The notes under the pieces were generated by a model. That model did no database searches. It was given only the letters and a program-made list of their open reading frames with translations, and was not told where the DNA came from. From JBGTKH01 sp041744735 (GTDB lineage: Bacteria; Planctomycetota; Planctomycetia; Pirellulales; Pirellulaceae), in the NCBI GenBank assembly GCA_041744735.1, contig JBGTKH010000110.1:1-10050 (forward strand): 10,050 nt of DNA, given 5' to 3'. Below, piece by piece: positions 1-5,876 of the stretch. Position 1 is the stretch's first letter; each line of letters opens with the position of its first letter. The position numbers were made by a program, and so were the translations under genes.

Positions 1-803
1 CGGTTGTCTTCGGCTGCTGGACGTCCGTCAGCCGCAAGTCAGTGCTGCCGGTGTTCGAACAATACAACCACCTGCTGTTCTACCCCGTGCAGTACGAAGG
101 TGAAGAGCAGTCGCTGAACGTGTTCTACACGGGCGCCACGCCGAATCAGCAATTGGTGCCGGCGGCCGAGTATCTGATGAGCGAAGAGGGCGGATCGTAC
201 AAGAAATTCTACTTGCTCGGTACCGACTATGTGTTTCCGCGCACCGCCAATAAAGTGCTCAAGGCATATCTGAAAAGCGAGGGCGTGCCCGAGGAAAATA
301 TTGTCGAAGAATACACGCCGTTCCATCATCAGGACTATCAGACCATCGTGGCTAAGATCAAAGTGTTTGCGGCTGGCGGCGACGCCTGTGTGCTTTCGAC
401 GATCAACGGCGACAGCAATGTGCCGTTCTACAAGGAATTCGCCAACCAAGGCCTGACCGCGTCGGATTGCCCGATTATGGCCTTCTCGGTTGCGGAAGAT
501 GAATTGCGGGCGATGGACGTGCCGCCGCTGGTCGGTCACCTCGCGTGCTGGAATTATTATCAGAGCATTGACTCGCCCGAAAACAAGAAGTTTGTAGATG
601 CAACCAGCACACCTTCAAGCCGGTCTATATCGGCGAAATTCAGTCCGACGGCCAATTCAAGATCATTCATGCAACGGATGGTTTGGTCGAATCGGATTCT
701 TACAGCAGCTACCTGCATCCCGACGGCAACGTCCCAGCGCCCACGGGCGGACCCAAGAAGAGTTGAGGTTGACCTTCACGCCGCTAACGCGAATGACGAA
801 TGA
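1..803 (+). CDS. urtA: UrtA, urea ABC transporter substrate-binding protein (5' end outside window; 3' end deleted and frameshifted)
   Basis: The reading frame is open from base 3, so the start lies upstream of the window. The visible part aligns with UrtA from memory: FGCWTS near the start, then FYPVQYEG, FYTGATPNQQ, DYVFPRTANK, STINGDSNV, SVAEDELR and WNYYQSIDSPENKKFV. UrtA is the periplasmic urea-binding lipoprotein or secreted protein that delivers urea to UrtBC. Homology stops after the FVDA motif at about 602. The frame then continues with unrelated, Ser- and Arg-rich sequence to a TGA at 801-803. The genuine UrtA C-terminus is found immediately downstream in another frame (602-766). 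By family length about 60 residues are missing between the two parts, and the missing length is not a multiple of three. As read, the product would lack part of its second lobe and probably not fold normally. Recognition of the family is firm. Whether the lesion is real or an assembly error is not known. Confidence 0.85.
   Translation, partial: VVFGCWTSVSRKSVLPVFEQYNHLLFYPVQYEGEEQSLNVFYTGATPNQQLVPAAEYLMSEEGGSYKKFYLLGTDYVFPRTANKVLKAYLKSEGVPEENIVEEYTPFHHQDYQTIVAKIKVFAAGGDACVLSTINGDSNVPFYKEFANQGLTASDCPIMAFSVAEDELRAMDVPPLVGHLACWNYYQSIDSPENKKFVDATSTPSSRSISAKFSPTANSRSFMQRMVWSNRILTAATCIPTATSQRPRADPRRVEVDLHAANANDE
602..766 (+). pseudogene. urtA: Displaced UrtA C-terminal remnant in a different frame
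   Basis: Read from base 602 in the second forward frame, this stretch begins NQHTFKPVYIGEIQSDGQF and ends PTGGPKKS with a TGA stop at 764-766. UrtA proteins end with this kind of sequence: an N-Q/H-H motif, then K-x-V-x-IGE-I, then a DGQF strand. It therefore appears to be the true end of the urtA gene, separated from its upstream body by a deletion of about 60 codons that also changed the frame. It has no start codon or ribosome binding site of its own. A single frameshift during translation would join the two frames but would not restore the missing residues. Confidence 0.75.
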
Positions 804-836
804 GCAGTCCGGTGGTGCAACACCGCCGGACTGCTC
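802..836 (+). terminator. Strong hairpin between urtA and the urtB-urtC fusion (terminator or attenuator)
   Basis: Bases 802-817 pair with 821-836 over 16 positions around a CAA loop. Fifteen pairs are Watson-Crick and one is a T-G wobble (813 with 825). The right arm is followed by a short pyrimidine-rich run (TTCCTGTTTCTCC) rather than a clean T tract, so termination would be partial at best. A hairpin after the binding-protein gene is common in ABC transporter operons, where it sets a high ratio of binding protein to permease. That role is inferred from position. It lies 36 bases past the expected urtA stop at 766. The TGA that ends the shifted urtA frame touches its left edge. It could also be a dispersed palindromic repeat. 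Confidence 0.65.
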
Positions 837-870
837 TTCCTGTTTCTCCTCACCATGCGAAATCGACAAA

Positions 871-876
871 AGGCGG
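871..876 (+). promoter_or_regulatory. Ribosome binding site deciding the urtB' start
   Basis: AGGCGG lies 5 bases before the ATG at 882, with its AGG core 8 bases away. The earlier in-frame ATG at 855 has no purine-rich site before it, only a pyrimidine-rich run. Starting at 882 also gives a compact signal peptide, so 882 is preferred. Confidence 0.5.
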
Positions 877-881
877 AATCG

Positions 882-2561
882 ATGAGCAGGATGAGCGTCT
901 GCTTTCTTGTGATGCTGGCAGCGGTCCATGTGCTGCCGACCGGCCACGGCCGTTCGCATGCGCTCGCCGCTGATGAGCAGACCGTGCGCGAGCAGATGTT
1001 TCGGTTGGCCGATGAAGACAGCGGCGCGCGCGAAGCGGCAATCAACTCGCTGGCGGCCACACGCGACGGTCGTTTGGCGACGTTCTTCGACGATTATCAA
1101 CTCGGCCGCATCTACTTGTGGAGCGGCAAGCTGGTGTTCGTCGAGCGGATGCAGAAGGATGCCGACGGCAATGACGTCGCGCCGCTGGCCGATGCCCTCA
1201 CTCGTGAACCATTGTCCGGCGACAAACGGCCGATCATCGTGCCCAAGAGTGAATTGCAGTCCATGGGTCCGACCCGGCCGGAGCGCCGGCTGGTCACCAA
1301 CGCGATTCGCCAACTTGAACTGTTCTCCGCAGACCGCGACCGGCGCTTGTCCGCCGTGCGAAAGTTAGGAGACAACCGCAGCGCGGATTCGTTGGCCAGA
1401 CTCAAGGAAGTACTCCGAACTGAAAAGGACAACAAGATCCGCTACACGGCGCGCGAGAGCATCGCTTTAATTCACCTGGCCGGAAACATCCCCGACCAAG
1501 AGCCCGGCCAGCGCGTCAACGCGATCCGAGAATTGGGCGAAATGTGCCAAGCGCTTTTCTTTTCGCTGGGCGGATACGCGATGGGCATGTACTTGGCCCT
1601 TCACGGCGGGCCGGGAGGCATCGTCGACAAAGCGGGCTGGAGAATCCCCGCGTGCCTGTATGTGGTCTACCCTTACAGCGTTACCGAGTCACCCGGCGAT
1701 GCGATGGTGCCGTGGTTTTGGAAGCTCTTTTATTGGCTGCCTTCCACGCTGTTCTTGGGCCTGCTAATCCCCGGTGTGTTTGCCTTGGTGATCGGATTCT
1801 TCGTTTTCCGCAGCCGCGTCCGCGGTGTTTTCTTTGCGGTGTTGACGCAGGCCATCACGTTGGCGGCGTGGCTGGTGTTTTGCATGAACGACATGAAACT
1901 CTGCGGCACCAACGGCCTGACGCGCTTTGAAAGCGTCGCTGGGCTGCCGGTCGGTGCATCCTCGACAAAACTCACGTTGTATTTCGTCACATTGACCGCG
2001 CTGGTCGGCGTTTATGGCCTGTGCTGGTATCTGGTCAAGTCGCGGCTGGGGCGGGTACTGATCGCCATTCGTGACAATGAAAGCCGGTTGCGATTCTCAG
2101 GGTATCAACCGTATGTCTTCAAAATGTTTGTCTTTAGCCTATCGGCGATGATTGCGGCACTGGGCGGCATGCTGTACGCGCCGCAAATGGGCATTGTCAC
2201 GCCGACCAATATGGCCGTCGACAAGTCGATCATGGTTGTGGTGTGGGTTGCGGTAGGCGGGCGTGGCACTTTGTCCGGCGCAGTCTTCGGGGCGTTGGCC
2301 GTGAATTTGCTATACAACGTTTTGACGTCGCAGCGCGAATTTGTGTGGTTTCTCAAGGGCCAGGTGCCTGATCAGACATATCAATTGCTTGTCTGGAAGG
2401 CCGACTATTGGCCGATTGTGTTTGGTCTAATGTTTATAAGCGTGGTCTTGTTATGTCCAGACGGTTTGATGAGCCTTTGGCATCGCTGGATTGGAAACGT
2501 GACGAATCGCGTGAACTCAGCAGACAAGACCAACGGCAACTCGGCGAGCGAACAGGATTGA
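882..2561 (+). CDS. urtB-urtC: UrtB-UrtC fusion: UrtB periplasmic domain joined in frame to UrtC permease (large internal deletion)
   Basis: Numbered from ATG 882 (559 residues). Residues 1-29 form a signal peptide with an A-x-A cleavage motif (ALA, then ADEQ). Residues 30-220 match the soluble N-terminal domain of UrtB, with helical repeat-like segments around DDSGAREAAI and FSADRDRRLSAVRKL. At residue 221 (about base 1541) the protein becomes UrtC: CQALFFSLGGYAMGMYL, then FRSRVRGVFFAVLTQA, the NDM motif, CGTNGLT, LGRVLIAIRDNESR, VWVAVGGRGTL and a C-terminal CPDGL. About seven hydrophobic segments remain. Absent are the whole UrtB channel domain (normally about 290 residues), the urtB-urtC boundary and roughly the first 85-90 residues of UrtC. 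These sizes come from family knowledge. UrtB and UrtC normally form a heterodimeric urea channel, so this product is unlikely to work. The fusion is in frame and followed 6 bases later by urtD. A natural functional fusion of this form is not known to me. Assembly collapse is a serious alternative. Confidence 0.82.
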   Translation: MSRMSVCFLVMLAAVHVLPTGHGRSHALAADEQTVREQMFRLADEDSGAREAAINSLAATRDGRLATFFDDYQLGRIYLWSGKLVFVERMQKDADGNDVAPLADALTREPLSGDKRPIIVPKSELQSMGPTRPERRLVTNAIRQLELFSADRDRRLSAVRKLGDNRSADSLARLKEVLRTEKDNKIRYTARESIALIHLAGNIPDQEPGQRVNAIRELGEMCQALFFSLGGYAMGMYLALHGGPGGIVDKAGWRIPACLYVVYPYSVTESPGDAMVPWFWKLFYWLPSTLFLGLLIPGVFALVIGFFVFRSRVRGVFFAVLTQAITLAAWLVFCMNDMKLCGTNGLTRFESVAGLPVGASSTKLTLYFVTLTALVGVYGLCWYLVKSRLGRVLIAIRDNESRLRFSGYQPYVFKMFVFSLSAMIAALGGMLYAPQMGIVTPTNMAVDKSIMVVVWVAVGGRGTLSGAVFGALAVNLLYNVLTSQREFVWFLKGQVPDQTYQLLVWKADYWPIVFGLMFISVVLLCPDGLMSLWHRWIGNVTNRVNSADKTNGNSASEQD

Positions 2562-2567
2562 GAGCCC

Positions 2568-3356
2568 ATGACGATTACGGCTGCCACCGCGTTGCAAGAC
2601 TTGTCGCAGACGGACCGCATCCTGTCGATGCTGGTCTATTTGGAGAATGTCTTGGTGGTGTTTGACGGCTTCCGCGCCCTCGATATCGACGTGTTCGGCC
2701 TGTATCACAACGAGTTGCGAGTGGTCATTGGTCCCAACGGCGCCGGCAAAACGACTCTATGCGATGTGATCAGTGGCAAGACACGCGCTTCGGCGGGCAA
2801 AGTGTATTTGAACGGGACCGACGTGACCAGCGCCAGCGAAACGGAAATCGCTCGGCGCGGCGTGGGGCGGAAATTTCAAACGCCGACCGTGTTCGACAGC
2901 CTGACCGTCTTCGAAAACGTCGAATTGGCCCTGCCGCGCCGGCGAAGGTTATGGCAAAACTTGTGGGGCAGAACTACCTCCGATGAACACGATCAAATTC
3001 AGAGCATCTTGAAACGCATGAGGTTAAGTGACGAGATTCACAAGCCCGCCAAGTTCCTCAGCCACGGCCAACGGCAATGCTTGGAGATCAGCATGTTAAT
3101 TGTGGCGAGTCCGCAATTGTTGTTGGTGGATGAGCCGGCAGCCGGACTGACGGATGATGAAACGGCGCTGATGGCGGACCTGTTGTTGGAGCTGCGTGGC
3201 GAGCATGCGATCATGGTGATCGAGCATGACATGGACTTCGTGCGGCGTTTGGGTTCGACAGTTACGGTGCTCAACGAGGGGCGAATCTTGGCCGAAGGAA
3301 GCATGGACGAGGTACAGGCGAACCCGCAGGTCGTCGAGGCGTACTTAGGGCGGTGA
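2568..3356 (+). CDS. urtD: UrtD, urea ABC transporter ATP-binding protein
   Basis: This is one of two cytoplasmic ATPases that drive urea uptake. All motor motifs are present in the 262 residues: Walker A GPNGAGKT (55-62), Q-loop Gln104 in GRKFQTPTVF, signature LSHGQ (164-168), Walker B LLLVDEP (184-190) and switch His220 in VIEHD. LSHGQ in place of LSGGQ, the sequence GRKFQ-P-TVF and the ending LAEGSMDEVQANPQVVEAYLGR are typical of UrtD and separate it from LivG. ATG 2568 starts 6 bases after the upstream stop and has only a weak purine run (GAGAG) before it. ATG 2628 is a possible later start, because family homology begins at about residue 22. The stop is one base short of the urtE start, so the two are probably translationally coupled. 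It looks intact despite the damaged permease genes upstream. Confidence 0.93.
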   Translation: MTITAATALQDLSQTDRILSMLVYLENVLVVFDGFRALDIDVFGLYHNELRVVIGPNGAGKTTLCDVISGKTRASAGKVYLNGTDVTSASETEIARRGVGRKFQTPTVFDSLTVFENVELALPRRRRLWQNLWGRTTSDEHDQIQSILKRMRLSDEIHKPAKFLSHGQRQCLEISMLIVASPQLLLVDEPAAGLTDDETALMADLLLELRGEHAIMVIEHDMDFVRRLGSTVTVLNEGRILAEGSMDEVQANPQVVEAYLGR

Positions 3357-3357
3357 G

Positions 3358-4053
3358 ATGTTATCGATTTGCGATCTATCGTTTTCGTATGGTTCCGTTC
3401 GCGTGTTGAATGCCGTCAACATGTCGATGGCCGCAGCGCGCGTGACGTGCGTCATGGGCCGCAACGGCGTGGGCAAGACGACGCTGATCAAGAATATCAT
3501 GGGTCTGCTGCGGCCTTCGTCGGGCAACGTGCTTTTGGAAAACGCGGATGTGACGGCGCTGCCGGCCAATCGCCGCGCGAAAGCCGGCGTGGCACTGGTG
3601 CCGCAAGGCCGCCAGATTTTTCCAAAACTGACGGTGGAAGAAAATCTCCGCGTCGGGCTGCAAGCTGGCAAGTTCCGACGGCGCACAATTCCCGACGAGG
3701 TATACTCGCTGTTTCCCGTGCTGCGGGACATGGCCAGGCGCAAAGGCGGCGATTTGTCCGGCGGCCAACAACAGCAACTTGCCATCGCCCGCGCCCTGGT
3801 GAGCGATCCCAAAGTGATGCTGTTGGACGAACCGACCGAAGGCATTCAGCCCAACATCATCCAGCAAATCGGAAAAGTCTTGCAGGACCTCGTCCAACAA
3901 CGCGGAATGACGATTGTGTTGGTCGAACAATACGTCGACTTCGTCCGCGAATTCGGCCACGACTTTTACGTCATGGACCGCGGCCAAGTCGTGGCCAACG
4001 GAACCACGGCCGAGCTGTCCGCGGAGCTTGTGCATCGACACCTCACCGTTTAG
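3358..4053 (+). CDS. urtE: UrtE, urea ABC transporter ATP-binding protein
   Basis: This is the second ATPase of the urea transporter, a LivF-like protein of 231 residues, the usual length. Motifs are Walker A GRNGVGKT (34-41), Q-loop Gln83 in VPQGRQIFP, signature LSGGQ (133-137), Walker B VMLLDEP (153-159) and the family motif TEGIQPNII just after it. The switch position is Gln191 (VEQYVDF) instead of His. Gln is usual in UrtE and LivF, so this is not a defect. The start is one base after the urtD stop, with AGGGCGG about 4 bases upstream. The gene ends one base before the preferred ureD start, which ties transporter and urease genes into one transcription unit. The position beside ureD and the TEGIQP motif favour UrtE over a branched-chain amino acid LivF. 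Confidence 0.93.
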   Translation: MLSICDLSFSYGSVRVLNAVNMSMAAARVTCVMGRNGVGKTTLIKNIMGLLRPSSGNVLLENADVTALPANRRAKAGVALVPQGRQIFPKLTVEENLRVGLQAGKFRRRTIPDEVYSLFPVLRDMARRKGGDLSGGQQQQLAIARALVSDPKVMLLDEPTEGIQPNIIQQIGKVLQDLVQQRGMTIVLVEQYVDFVREFGHDFYVMDRGQVVANGTTAELSAELVHRHLTV

Positions 4054-4054
4054 G

Positions 4055-5008
4055 ATGTCGAAGCCTCATTTGGCCATGCTCGCTATGACGTATGACAACA
4101 CATCCGCTCGCGTTCTCATGAAGCACGCTGAGGATCACACGGCGAACTCGCGCGGTTCCGCTTGGCGACCTTTTCAACCACGGCTGCCGCAGCGTCAACT
4201 CGGACGCGGGACGCTCGAGTTGTCGCACGTGAATGGGCGGACGGAAGTCACACAGGCTCAGGCCGTCAATCCGTTGAAACTGCTGTGCCCTCGCGGCCGG
4301 GATGCGGCCGCAAGGATTTACACCAGTACCTACGGCGGCGGCTTGGTGGCCGGCGACGAAATCGACTTGCACGTTCGCCTCGGCGCGCGGACAACGTGTG
4401 TCCTGAGCACGCAGTCGTCAACCAAGATCTACAAGAATCCCTGCCGTTTGCCGTGCCGGCAGCGAATGCAGGCGACCATCGCGGCGGACGCACTGCTGGT
4501 GGTCGCCCCAGATCCGATAACGTGCTTTGCCGAAGCGGCGTATGAACAGCAGCAACGATTCGACGTCGATCTTAACGGGTCCCTCGTTGTCATCGATTGG
4601 CTGACGAGCGGTCGTCGCGCGCGGGGCGAATGCTGGGCCTTCACTCGATATCGCAGCCGGCTGGACGTCTTTCTTGGCGGCCGACATCTGCTGGCCGACT
4701 CGCTGCTGCTGGATCCCGACGACGGACCGCTCGACGCGCCGCATTGCATGGGCCGCTTCCATTGCCTGGCGCTGGCCGTGGTTGTGGGTCAGCGGCTACA
4801 AGCGCCGGCCGATCAGTTGCTCGATCGTGTGGGCCGGCAAGGCATCCAGCGCGGCAGTTCGCTGATCGCGGCCGCCAGTCCAATTGCGCACGGTGCCATC
4901 CTGCGCGTGCTCGGCACGACCACGCAACAGGTTGCTCAATACTTGCGAGACCGATTATGCTTTCTTGGCCCGTTGCTGGGTGAATCGATGTGGGCCAGAA
5001 AATGGTGA
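4055..5008 (+). CDS. ureD: UreD, urease accessory (nickel-loading) protein
   Basis: UreD (UreH in some species) binds the urease apoenzyme and, with UreF and UreG, forms the complex that delivers nickel and CO2 to the active-site lysine. From ATG 4055 the protein has 317 residues. Conserved family blocks are YTSTYGGGLVAGDEI (89-103), TQSSTKIYK (119-127), PDPITCFA (152-159) and DWLTSGRRARGE (181-192), followed by the C-terminal SLIAAASP and G-A-ILR-VLG segment. The start is uncertain. ATG 4055, 4076, 4085 and 4118 are all in frame and none has a clear ribosome binding site, which suggests coupling to urtE, whose stop is one base before 4055. Homology to the family begins only at about residue 37. 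The frame is also open further upstream inside urtE, but that part does not resemble UreD. No frameshift or missing block is seen. Confidence 0.92.
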   Translation: MSKPHLAMLAMTYDNTSARVLMKHAEDHTANSRGSAWRPFQPRLPQRQLGRGTLELSHVNGRTEVTQAQAVNPLKLLCPRGRDAAARIYTSTYGGGLVAGDEIDLHVRLGARTTCVLSTQSSTKIYKNPCRLPCRQRMQATIAADALLVVAPDPITCFAEAAYEQQQRFDVDLNGSLVVIDWLTSGRRARGECWAFTRYRSRLDVFLGGRHLLADSLLLDPDDGPLDAPHCMGRFHCLALAVVVGQRLQAPADQLLDRVGRQGIQRGSSLIAAASPIAHGAILRVLGTTTQQVAQYLRDRLCFLGPLLGESMWARKW

Positions 5009-5014
5009 ACACGA

Positions 5015-5043
5015 GGTGCCTGGGGCTGCAAGCCCCAGCCACC
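5015..5043. repeat. Palindromic hairpin between ureD and ureAB, probable dispersed repeat
   Basis: Bases 5015-5027 pair with 5031-5043 around a GCA loop. Twelve of 13 positions pair, with one C-C mismatch (5019 with 5039). The inner eight pairs (CTGGGGCT with AGCCCCAG) are perfect. It starts 7 bases after the ureD stop and ends 18 bases before the ureAB ribosome binding site, and no T tract follows, so it is a poor terminator. The GGTGCCTGGGGCTGCAAGCC style of sequence looks to me like a short palindromic repeat scattered through planctomycete genomes. That is recollection and was not checked here. Confidence 0.55.
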
Positions 5044-5061
5044 CAGCCGTTGATTTGCCAC

Positions 5062-5067
5062 AAGGAG
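5062..5067 (+). promoter_or_regulatory. Ribosome binding site of ureAB (decides a GTG start)
   Basis: AAGGAG ends 7 bases before the GTG at 5075. It is one of the two best Shine-Dalgarno matches in the window and settles the non-ATG start. The protein beginning there (MHLSPWEIEKL) matches the N-terminus expected for UreA. Confidence 0.75.
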
Positions 5068-5074
5068 TTCGACC

Positions 5075-5839
5075 GTGCACTTATCGCCGTGGGAAATCGA
5101 AAAGCTGCAGCTCCACAACGCCGGTGTCGTCGCGCAGAAGCGCCTCGCGCGCGGTCTGCGGCTGAATTATCCGGAGTGCGTGGCGTTGATCGCCACGCAA
5201 CTGTTGGAGTTCATTCGCGAAGGGCGATCGGTCGCGGAATTGATGGATTTTGGGCGGCAGTTTCTCGGCCGCCGGCAAGTGATGCCGGGCGTGGCGGAGA
5301 TGATCGCCGAGGTGCAGGTCGAGGGCACGTTCCCTGACGGTACGAAGCTGGTCACCGTCCACCATCGGATCGCTGCTCAAGACGGCGATCTGGCGTTGGC
5401 GCTGTACGGCAGCTTTTTGCCCGTGCCCGATGTGTCGGTCTTCGGCGACGCCGCAGCGGACGAGCCGGAGCCGGGACAGTACATCACGGCCGATGATGAT
5501 TTGGTGCTGAACGAGGGGCGCCAGACCGTCACGTTGACCGTCACGAATCTCGGCGACCGGCCGGTGCAAGTCGGCAGCCACTATCATTTCGTGGAGACCA
5601 ACCGCGCGTTGCAGTTCGACCGCGAGAAAGCATACGGCAAGCGGTTGGACATTCCCGCCGGCACGGCCGTGCGGTTTGAGCCGGGTGACAGCAAGACCGT
5701 AACGCTCGTGGACATCGCCGGGGCGCGCGTGATTCGTGGCGGCAATAATTTGGCCGACGGCGCGGTGAGCGACGATGGACTACAGGCGACCATGCAGCGA
5801 GTTGCGGATCGCGCTTTTGCGAACGAACCAAGCCCCTAA
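5075..5839 (+). CDS. ureAB: Fused urease gamma-beta subunit (UreA-UreB)
   Basis: This is a single 254-residue protein joining two urease structural subunits, as in Helicobacter UreA. Residues 1-100 are the gamma subunit: LSPWEIEKLQLHNAG, QKRLARGLRLNYPECVALIA, a VMPGVAEMI segment, then V-EGTFPDGTKLVTVH. Residues 101-132 are an acidic linker. Residues 133-235 are the beta subunit: PGQYI, NEGRQTVTLTVTNLGDRPVQVGSHYHF-E-N, FDREKAYGKRLDIPAGTAVRFEPGD and RVIRGGNN. A tail of about 19 residues follows. Both parts are complete and neither carries catalytic residues. They build the trimeric scaffold around UreC. It starts with GTG after a good ribosome binding site. The usual next gene, ureC, is displaced by an Rpn-family gene that starts 37 bases downstream. 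In other bacteria ureA and ureB are usually separate genes. Confidence 0.94.
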   Translation: MHLSPWEIEKLQLHNAGVVAQKRLARGLRLNYPECVALIATQLLEFIREGRSVAELMDFGRQFLGRRQVMPGVAEMIAEVQVEGTFPDGTKLVTVHHRIAAQDGDLALALYGSFLPVPDVSVFGDAAADEPEPGQYITADDDLVLNEGRQTVTLTVTNLGDRPVQVGSHYHFVETNRALQFDREKAYGKRLDIPAGTAVRFEPGDSKTVTLVDIAGARVIRGGNNLADGAVSDDGLQATMQRVADRAFANEPSP

Positions 5840-5861
5840 CGGCGAACTGACTGTGGTCGTT

Positions 5862-5866
5862 AGGAG
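5862..5866 (+). promoter_or_regulatory. Ribosome binding site of the Rpn-family gene
   Basis: AGGAG lies 10 bases before ATG 5877. It is a strong match, so this inserted gene probably has its own translation signal rather than relying on coupling to ureAB. Confidence 0.6.
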
Positions 5867-5876
5867 ATGAAACCAA

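Noticed and set aside
590..620. Programmed translational frameshift restoring UrtA
   Set aside because: A frame change would reach the true C-terminus, but about 60 conserved residues would still be missing. No obvious slippery heptamer was seen at the junction.
663..1313. Minus-strand open frame of 216 codons over the urtA end and urtB' start
   Set aside because: It spans the hairpin and the antisense of recognisable UrtA and UrtB coding sequence. The protein resembles no family and is a GC-driven shadow.
3376..4041. Long minus-strand frame opposite urtE
   Set aside because: urtE on the plus strand has all ABC ATPase motifs. The antisense frame has no recognisable motif.
3914..4054. Possible upstream start of ureD inside urtE
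   Set aside because: The frame is open there, but the extension is the out-of-frame reading of the conserved urtE C-terminus and does not resemble UreD. A start at 4055 or later fits the family.
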